Of a stretch of DNA of 64,000 nucleotides, positions 58,229-64,000 are shown in pieces. Origin of the DNA: an uncultured Bryobacteraceae bacterium (GTDB lineage Bacteria > Acidobacteriota > Terriglobia > Bryobacterales > Bryobacteraceae); NCBI GenBank assembly GCA_937920635.1, contig CAKZUE010000026.1, positions 91,843 to 155,842 on the forward strand. Direction: 5' to 3'. A program made the position numbers and the translations under genes. The notes below the pieces were generated by a model. That model was not told the DNA's origin, did no database searches, and was given only the letters and a program-made list of their open reading frames with translations. How positions within the stretch are numbered: position 1 is the stretch's first letter; every line of letters begins with the position of its first letter.

Positions 58229-58960
58229 ATGCCGTTGCGCCGGGCGCCGTGGTGGGCGCTGTTGGTCACCTCCGCTGTCTTCGCACAGGCTCCCGCATGG
58301 CAGCCGCCCGCGGCGCAGAAACTGCGCTTTGAAGCCGAATGGCGGCTGGTGCATGCCGGCGATGTCGAGGTGGAAACCACCGCCGCCGAGAGCCTGAAGA
58401 TGCAGCTCCGCACCGCCGGCGTGGTCCGCGCCTTCATCAAGGTGGACAACCAGTTTCAGGCCTCCTACCGCCCCGGCTGGTGCGCCGCAGCCACCGAGCT
58501 CATCGCCCATGAGGGCAAGCGCCACCGCGAAACCAGGGTCCGCTTTGACGCGGAGACGCGCACCGCCCACTATCTGGAGCGCGACCTGGAGAAAGACACC
58601 GCCGTCGCCCTGAACAACATCGACATCCCCGCCTGCGTGCATGACGTCACCGCCGGCTTGCAGCGCCTGCGGGAGCTGTTGCCGCAGCCCGGCTCGGTGA
58701 TCGAACTCCCTGTCAGCGACGGCAAGAAGGCGGTGATGGCGCGCGTGGAGGCGCAGCGCCGCGAGCGCATCCGCACGCCCGTGGGCGAATTCCAGGCCAT
58801 CCGCTACGAGGCGTTCCTGATGAGCGGCGTCCTCTACCGCCGCAAGGGCCGCCTCTTTGTCTGGATCAGCGACGACGAGCGCCGCCTGCCTGTGCAGATC
58901 CGCGTCCAGATGCCGTTCTACATCGGCACCGTCACACTGCAACTCGAAAAGGTCGAATAA
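58229..58960 (+). CDS. Secreted DUF3108-type protein
   Basis: The 243-residue protein has a signal peptide (APWWALLVTSAVFAQA) and a beta-rich body beginning KLRFEAEWRLVHAGDVEVE, then ACVHDVTAGLQRLRELL, RIRTPVGEFQAIRYEAFL and a final RLFVWISDDERRLPVQIRVQMP, the pattern of DUF3108 (a LolA-like fold). Function unknown; a periplasmic lipid- or sugar-binding role is a guess. GGAGG lies nine bases before the ATG. It stands 50 bases after feoB and 4 before the SGNH hydrolase gene. Confidence 0.8.
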   Translation: MPLRRAPWWALLVTSAVFAQAPAWQPPAAQKLRFEAEWRLVHAGDVEVETTAAESLKMQLRTAGVVRAFIKVDNQFQASYRPGWCAAATELIAHEGKRHRETRVRFDAETRTAHYLERDLEKDTAVALNNIDIPACVHDVTAGLQRLRELLPQPGSVIELPVSDGKKAVMARVEAQRRERIRTPVGEFQAIRYEAFLMSGVLYRRKGRLFVWISDDERRLPVQIRVQMPFYIGTVTLQLEKVE

Positions 58961-58963
58961 GCC

Positions 58964-60034
58964 ATGTGGAAGAGCCTCATCCTCGCCGCTCTGCTGGCCG
59001 TGCCTGCCGGCGCTCAAGACGAAGCCAGGCCTCCCACAGACCAGCAGATCCTGCCTCTTTACGAGCGCTGCCTCCAGCTCATCGAAGCCGGCGGCGTCGC
59101 CAGCCCCGAACTCGGGCGCGCCGGAATGCCGCTGGCCGAGAACATGCGCATGGCGCTCGAAAGCCTGAAATTCCTCGGCGTCCGCCAGCCGCAGCTTCAC
59201 TACCGGATTCTGGCCAACCTGCGCGCCTACCTGCTGCTGGCTGAATCCGTGCCCAAGCCGTTGCACTTCCCCGCCATGGCGCGCCAGCAACTGGCCGAGC
59301 TTCGCGACCACTCGCTCCGCATCGAAGCGTATTTCCTGGCCCAGATCGAGCGGCTCGAAAACGATCTCCGCCAGCCCGACCGCGACAACCTCCGCCGCTA
59401 CCGGGACGCCAACCGCGCGCTCGGCCCTCCGAACCCGGCCAACCCGCGCGTCGTGTTCCTCGGCGATTCCATCACCGACGGCTGGCGGCTCAACGAGTAT
59501 TTTCCAGGCCGCGACTTCGTCAACCGCGGCATCGGCGGGCAGATCACCGGCCAGATGCTCGGCCGTTTCTACGCCGACGTGATCGCGCTGAAGCCCGCCG
59601 CCGTGGTGATTCTGGCCGGCACCAACGACATCGCCCGCGGCGTGGCGCCGGAGACGATCCAGAACAATCTCATGATGATGTGCGATCTGGCCGGCGCGCA
59701 CAAGATCCAGGTGATCCTATCCTCCATCCTGCCCGTCTCCGACCACCACAAGGACGTCAACCCGGCCTATGAACAGACGAAGCGCCGTCCGCTGCCGGCC
59801 ATTCTCGAAATGAACCGCTGGATCCAGAGTCTCTGTGAAAAGCGCGGCTACGTGTATCTGAATTACTACCCCGCGCTCGCCGGTCCGGACGGCCAGCTGG
59901 CGCCCAATCTCGCCGACGACGGACTCCATCCGAACGCCGCCGGCTACCGCATCATGGCCCCGCTGGCGCTGGCCGCCATCGAGAAAGCCCTCGGTCCGGC
60001 AAAACCGGCCGAGCGCCGGCGGCGTCTATTCTAG
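58964..60034 (+). CDS. Secreted SGNH/GDSL-family hydrolase
   Basis: The 356-residue protein has a signal peptide (SLILAALLAVPAGAQ), a helical N-terminal extension (about 25-155), and a C-terminal SGNH domain. Its blocks are FLGDSITDGW (Ser nucleophile), GIGGQITGQM (Gly), LAGTNDIARG (Asn) and DGLHPNAAGY (Asp/His pair). The family includes lipases, acetyl-esterases and carbohydrate esterases; the clean GDSI and DGLHPN motifs support activity on acyl or acetyl esters. It is in one plus-strand run with the DUF3108 gene. Confidence 0.9.
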   Translation: MWKSLILAALLAVPAGAQDEARPPTDQQILPLYERCLQLIEAGGVASPELGRAGMPLAENMRMALESLKFLGVRQPQLHYRILANLRAYLLLAESVPKPLHFPAMARQQLAELRDHSLRIEAYFLAQIERLENDLRQPDRDNLRRYRDANRALGPPNPANPRVVFLGDSITDGWRLNEYFPGRDFVNRGIGGQITGQMLGRFYADVIALKPAAVVILAGTNDIARGVAPETIQNNLMMMCDLAGAHKIQVILSSILPVSDHHKDVNPAYEQTKRRPLPAILEMNRWIQSLCEKRGYVYLNYYPALAGPDGQLAPNLADDGLHPNAAGYRIMAPLALAAIEKALGPAKPAERRRRLF

Positions 60035-60038
60035 TGGC

Positions 60039-61142
60039 ATGCTGCGCCGCCTCGTAGCCGTTCTGCTTTTCTGCGCCCTGGCGCTGTCCGCGCAACAGAA
60101 GATGAGCGTGGCGCAGTTGAAGTCGGTGCTGCGCTCCTCCATCCGCCTGAATCACAACGACAGGCAGGTGGCCGAATACATCCGCAAGATCCAGTTGACC
60201 GAGCGGCTCACCCACCGCGACGTGGAAGAGATGTTCCAGGAGGGGCTCGGACCGCGCGCGGCAGAAGAATTGCGCAAGCTCGTCGCCGCCACGGCTTCGC
60301 TGCCCCCGCCGGTGAGAGACCCGGCGCCGGTCAAGCCCGTGCCCCTGCCGCCGCCGCCCTCCACCGAGCAGGCGCGGGTCATCGCCGAGGCGCGCGAGAT
60401 GGCGCTCAGTTATACGAAGCGCCTGCCGGACTTCATCTGCCTCCAGGTCACGCGGCGCTACGTGGATCCCTCGGGGCTCGAGATGTTCCAACTGATGGAC
60501 ACCGTCGCCGAACGCCTCAGCTACTTCGAGCAGAAGGAAGAATACAAGCTGATCTCGATCAATGGCAAGTGGACCGACGCCGACCGCTGGAAACTCGGCG
60601 GCGCCACCTCGAGCGGCGAATTCGGCACCATGCTGAAGGAGATCTTCGAGCCCTCCACCGAGGCCGAATTCGAGTGGGAGCGCTGGGGCAAGCTCCGCGG
60701 GCGCGTCTGCCACGTCTACCGGTTCCACGTCCGCCAGGCGAAATCCAGATGGCACATCACCTGGCAGCGCCAGATGCAGATCGTCCCCGGCTACCGGGGC
60801 CTGCTGTACATCGACCGCGACGTGCCCATGGTGCTGCGCGTCACCATGGAAGCCGTCGACATTCCGCCCACTTTCCCCATCCAGGAAGCCCGCACCATGC
60901 TCGACTATGACTTCGTCGACATCGCGGGCAACGAGTATCTGCTGCCGCTGCGCTCGGAGATGCGCATGAGGGAGAGCAGGCTGCTCGTGAAAAACCAGGT
61001 CGAGTTTCGCAGCTACCGGAAGTTCGGCGCCGAGGCGATCATCACGTTCGACCCCAACCTCGAACCCATCCCGGAAGAAAAGCTCCGCGAAGAGAAGGTC
61101 GAACCGGGCGCCACAGGCAGCGTCAAGCCGCCGCAGCGGTAA
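60039..61142 (+). CDS. Secreted conserved protein, LolA-like, unknown function
   Basis: The 367-residue protein has a signal peptide (LVAVLLFCALALSAQQ), a helical part (about 20-90) that contains SVLRSSIRLNHNDRQVAEYI, a proline-rich linker (PPPVRDPAPVKPVPLPPPPS) and a beta-rich C-terminal domain opening AREMALSYTKRLPDFICLQ. It resembles the protein at 21953 in that domain (ENYTYRQRYR versus ALSYTKRLPDF; both then alternate strands). No enzymatic motif was found. Its end converges with the anti-sigma gene 5 bases away. Confidence 0.6.
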   Translation: MLRRLVAVLLFCALALSAQQKMSVAQLKSVLRSSIRLNHNDRQVAEYIRKIQLTERLTHRDVEEMFQEGLGPRAAEELRKLVAATASLPPPVRDPAPVKPVPLPPPPSTEQARVIAEAREMALSYTKRLPDFICLQVTRRYVDPSGLEMFQLMDTVAERLSYFEQKEEYKLISINGKWTDADRWKLGGATSSGEFGTMLKEIFEPSTEAEFEWERWGKLRGRVCHVYRFHVRQAKSRWHITWQRQMQIVPGYRGLLYIDRDVPMVLRVTMEAVDIPPTFPIQEARTMLDYDFVDIAGNEYLLPLRSEMRMRESRLLVKNQVEFRSYRKFGAEAIITFDPNLEPIPEEKLREEKVEPGATGSVKPPQR

Positions 61143-61147
61143 CCGGC

Positions 61148-61402
61148 TTACGAGCCGCTTTTCGCCTGCTTCTGCGCCGCCCTCTGCGCGAGGGCATTCA
61201 TCAGTTTGTGGTGAACCGCCTCCGGCAGCGGATGCAGGTCCATGCCCTTGTACACCTGGATGGTCTTCCGCGTCGTGTCCGTGACCACCCAGCAGTTCGG
61301 GCACTCGTTGATATGCTTCTCGAGCTCGGCGCGCAGGGCGGGATCAGTGGCGTCGTCGAGGTAGTCGCTCAGTTCGCGCAGGAAATCTTTGCAGGTGATC
61401 AT
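61148..61402 (-). CDS. Zinc-finger anti-sigma factor (zf-HC2)
   Basis: The 84-residue protein has the zf-HC2 pattern: an early cysteine (MITCKDFLRELSDYLDD), then HINECPNC (His plus Cys-x2-Cys) as zinc ligands, followed by helices. This group binds and holds back an ECF sigma factor, often in a redox-sensitive way. No membrane span is present, so it is soluble. The ATG at 61400-61402 directly after the sigma stop was chosen; an ATG four codons upstream (61414) would overlap it. Confidence 0.87.
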   Translation of the reverse strand: MITCKDFLRELSDYLDDATDPALRAELEKHINECPNCWVVTDTTRKTIQVYKGMDLHPLPEAVHHKLMNALAQRAAQKQAKSGS

Positions 61403-61403
61403 G

Positions 61404-62045
61404 CTACTTTGCATAGCCGAAGATCCCGTCTCCCTTTCTCTTGAAGACCCGTGTCAGCCTCTCGCGCAGTTGCAGGCGCGCCCGCAGCAGCCGGCTTTTC
61501 ACGGCGGCGATGGACAAGCCCAGCACTTCAGCCGTCTCCTCGGTGCTCAACTCCTCGACGTCCCGCAGGATGAACACCGTCCGGAAGATCGGCTTCAGAC
61601 TGTCGATGGCCCGGTCCAGGATCTGGCGCAATTCCTCCTGGCTGTATTTCGACTCCGGAGTGTCATCCCATACGGCGATCTCCCGCACGATGGGCTCCTC
61701 GTCTGTTTCGATGTTTTCATCCAGGGAAACGGTGCGGTCGGATTTGCGTTTTCTGAGCTTCATCAGGCTTTCGTTGACCGCGATTCTGGTCACCCAGGTA
61801 TAGAATTTGCTCTGCCCCTGGAAGGAATCGAGGTGCTCGAACGCTTTGAGGAAGCTCTCCTGGAGGACGTCTTCGGCGTCTTCGTCGTTCTGGGTGATCT
61901 GCCGCGCCATGCGGTAGATGCGGCGTTCGTAGCGGCGCACCAGTTCGGCAAACGCCTCCATGTCGCCCGCTTTGGCGCGCTCCACCAGGTCGCCTTCACC
62001 GGCGGAAACCGGCGCCCGTTCGGCCTGCAAGGGTTGATCAGGCAT
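61404..62045 (-). CDS. ECF (RpoE-type) sigma-70 factor
   Basis: The 213-residue sigma factor has region 2 (FAELVRRYERRIYRMARQITQNDEDAEDVLQESFLKAFEHLDSFQG, with the conserved DAEDVLQESF) and region 4 (LKPIFRTVFILRDVEELSTEETAEVLGLSIAAVKSRLLRARLQL). There is no region 1.1 or 3. It is followed at once by its probable zf-HC2 anti-sigma factor on the same strand. The start ATG (62043-62045) has GGAG upstream. It is divergent from thrS across 90 bases that must hold both promoters. Confidence 0.94.
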   Translation of the reverse strand: MPDQPLQAERAPVSAGEGDLVERAKAGDMEAFAELVRRYERRIYRMARQITQNDEDAEDVLQESFLKAFEHLDSFQGQSKFYTWVTRIAVNESLMKLRKRKSDRTVSLDENIETDEEPIVREIAVWDDTPESKYSQEELRQILDRAIDSLKPIFRTVFILRDVEELSTEETAEVLGLSIAAVKSRLLRARLQLRERLTRVFKRKGDGIFGYAK

Positions 62046-62135
62046 GAGCTTATGGCTCCGTCTCCAGCATAACAACGGCCCGCGCGGGGCCGCCTGCACC
62101 GCACGTGCTAGTCTGAAATTTATCAGGGTTCCCCC

Positions 62136-64000
62136 ATGAGCAGTCCGATTCAGGTGACGCTGCCCGACGGCAGCCAGCATTCATTCCCTCCCGGCACGAC
62201 GCCGCTCGACGTCGCCCGCGCGGTGAGCCGGCGCCTGGCCGACGAGGCGATCGTCGCCCGCGTCAATGGCGAGCTGTGGGATCTGACGCGCCCGCTCGAA
62301 AGCGATGCCCGCGTGGAGATCCTCACGCCCAGGGATCCGGAAGCGCTCGAGGTCTACCGCCACTCGACCGCGCACCTGCTGGCCGCCGCCGTCCTGGAGC
62401 TGTTTCCCGGCACGAAGCTGGGCATCGGTCCGCCCATCAAGGACGGCTTCTATTATGACTTCGAGCGCAGCGAGCCGTTCACGCCCGAGGATCTGGAGCG
62501 GATCGAAAAGAAGATGCAGGAGCTGCGCGACCGCGACCTGCCCTTCGAGCGCAAGCTCACCCCGAAAGAAGAAGGGCTGGCAAAGTACCGCGCCCTGAAT
62601 GAAGAGATGAAGTGCGAGCTGATCGACGAGCGCGCCGATGCCGTCTTCAGCGAATACACGCTCGGGCCCCATTTCATCGACTTCTGCCGCGGGCCGCACG
62701 TGCCCAGCACGAAGAAGCTGAAGGCCTTCAAGCTGCTCTCCGTCGCCGGCGCCTACTGGAAGGGCGATGAACACCGCCAGCAGCTCCAGCGCATCTACGG
62801 CACGGCGTGGTTCAGCGAAAAGGATCTCCAGGATTACCTCCAGAAGCTGGAGGAGGCGAAAAAGCGCGACCACCGCACGCTGGGCAGGCAGCTCGATCTG
62901 ATCTCGATCCAGGAACTCGCCGGGCCGGGCCTCATCTTCTTCCACCCCAAAGGCGCGCTGGTGCGCAAGCTGCTGGAAGACTGGATGCGCGAGCAGTACC
63001 TGAAGCGCGGCTACGACCTCGTGAACACGCCGCACGTCATGCGCGAGCAGCTCTGGCAGATCAGCGGCCACCTGAGCCATTACGCCGAGAACATGTACGC
63101 GGCGATGGAGCTCGACGACGCGCGCTACCGGCTGAAGCCGATGAACTGCCCGGGCCACATTCTGATTTACCGGGACCGCCAGCGCAGCTACCGCGACCTG
63201 CCCATCCGCCTGGGCGAACTCGGCACCGTATACCGCTACGAGCGCTCCGGCACGCTGCACGGGCTGTTCCGCGTGCGCGGCTTCACGCAGGACGACGCGC
63301 ACATCTTCTGCCGCCCGGACCAGATCGAGGACGAGATCGTCAACTGCCTCGAGTTCGCCGTCGACGTGCTGAAGACTTACGGGTTCCACCGCTATCAGGC
63401 CGAGATCTCCACCTGGGACGGCGGCGCGAGCGGCAAGTACGACGGCACGCCGGACCAGTGGAAGCTGGCCGAAAGCGCGCTGAACCGCGCCGTCGAGCGG
63501 GTTGGCCTGGAGGCGAAGGTGATGGAGGACGAAGCGGCGTTCTACGGCCCCAAAATCGACGTGAAGCTCGTCGATGCGCTGGACCGCCCGTGGCAGCTCT
63601 CCACCGTGCAGTTCGACTTCACGCTGCCCCGGCGTTTCGAACTCGAGTACGTCGGCGAAGACGGCGCCAAACACCAGCCGTTGATGGTGCACCGCGCGCT
63701 GTACGGGAGCGTGGAGCGCTTCTTCGGCATCCTGCTTGAACACTACGCCGGAGCGTTTCCTGTGTGGCTGGCGCCGGTGCAGGCTATCGTGCTGCCCATC
63801 GCCGACCGCCATGTCGATTACGCCAGGCAGGTGTGCGGGCGGCTGGCCGCGGAAGGGCTGCGCGCCGAGGTCGACGAGCGCAGCGAAAAGGTCAACTACA
63901 AGATCCGCGAAGCGCAGTTGCAGAAGATTCCCTATATGCTCGTCGTGGGCGACCGCGAGGCGGCCAACCAGCAGGTGGCGCTGCGGACGCGCAGGGGCGG
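62136..64000 (+). CDS. thrS: Threonyl-tRNA synthetase, C-terminus cut off
   Basis: The 621 visible residues cover the TGS domain (MSSPIQVTLPDGSQHSF, about 1-62), the editing domain (HSTAHLLAAAV; DFCRGPHVPST) and the class II catalytic core: motif 1 region with PHVMREQLWQISGH, the zinc cysteine in MNCPGH, motif 2 (YRYERSG; VRGFTQDDAHIFC) and GALYGSVERFFGILLE (motif 3 region, with the usual GSxERF). The anticodon-binding domain is started (PIADRHVDYA) and the end of the window cuts it. It charges tRNA-Thr. Start at the ATG at 62136. Confidence 0.96.
   Translation, partial: MSSPIQVTLPDGSQHSFPPGTTPLDVARAVSRRLADEAIVARVNGELWDLTRPLESDARVEILTPRDPEALEVYRHSTAHLLAAAVLELFPGTKLGIGPPIKDGFYYDFERSEPFTPEDLERIEKKMQELRDRDLPFERKLTPKEEGLAKYRALNEEMKCELIDERADAVFSEYTLGPHFIDFCRGPHVPSTKKLKAFKLLSVAGAYWKGDEHRQQLQRIYGTAWFSEKDLQDYLQKLEEAKKRDHRTLGRQLDLISIQELAGPGLIFFHPKGALVRKLLEDWMREQYLKRGYDLVNTPHVMREQLWQISGHLSHYAENMYAAMELDDARYRLKPMNCPGHILIYRDRQRSYRDLPIRLGELGTVYRYERSGTLHGLFRVRGFTQDDAHIFCRPDQIEDEIVNCLEFAVDVLKTYGFHRYQAEISTWDGGASGKYDGTPDQWKLAESALNRAVERVGLEAKVMEDEAAFYGPKIDVKLVDALDRPWQLSTVQFDFTLPRRFELEYVGEDGAKHQPLMVHRALYGSVERFFGILLEHYAGAFPVWLAPVQAIVLPIADRHVDYARQVCGRLAAEGLRAEVDERSEKVNYKIREAQLQKIPYMLVVGDREAANQQVALRTRRG

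Noticed and set aside
61144..61157. CGGCT/AGCCG hairpin with T residues after the 60 kb gene
   Set aside because: Only five pairs and it overlaps the convergent anti-sigma gene end; could be chance.

Overview
The window is 64 kb of GC-rich bacterial chromosome with densely packed genes, many joined by 4-base ATGA or GTGA stop/start overlaps. The gene content suggests an acidobacterium of the Solibacter/Bryobacter type. The pointers are an Oar-like TonB receptor with an N-terminal carboxypeptidase-regulatory-like domain, a beta-propeller hybrid histidine kinase, secreted TIM-barrel epimerase-like proteins with twin-arginine leaders, an hfq-hflX pair, and several secreted LolA/DUF3108-like proteins. 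This assignment is inferred from family content; no rRNA is present to confirm it.

Layout. 1-9.1 kb: a truncated SDR epimerase and a class II photolyase, a radical SAM/SPASM enzyme, a decayed RAYT-type transposase relative, an isolated nuoM, and an NtrYX-like two-component pair. 9.1-19.1 kb: a TonB receptor with a long leader and a strong terminator, a frameshifted transposase tail, a secreted esterase, an M13 peptidase, a TIM-barrel protein and msrAB. 19.1-24 kb: an amidase with a small GatC/AtzG-like partner, an acyl-CoA dehydrogenase, a secreted protein and a second radical SAM enzyme. 24-31 kb: a repeat island with DnaA-box-like sites, hflX-hfq, a CDF cation transporter, PolX, a Nudix hydrolase, rdgB and rph. 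32-43 kb: one plus-strand run carrying an ABC/FtsX permease system with a LolA-like protein and an outer-membrane barrel, followed by a CzcCBA-type metal efflux operon containing a DUF190 protein. 43-49 kb: two VOC proteins, tRNA-Arg(UCG), a Dph6-like ATPase and a propeller hybrid kinase. 49-56 kb: thiL, two divergent Hsp70 proteins, DUF2760, a composite repeat element and a MerR-TPR protein. 56-64 kb: feoAB, secreted proteins, an ECF sigma/anti-sigma pair and the start of thrS.

The most interesting structures are the DUF2760-Hsp70-Hsp70 operon, which has no assigned function; the ABC-LolA-barrel envelope export cluster; a REP-like repeat family present at three loci, in the same window as a RAYT relative that has lost part of its catalytic motif; an NtrX-like regulator whose GAFTGA loop is destroyed; an orphan nuoM; and a small cluster of DnaA-box-like sequences at the end of hflX.
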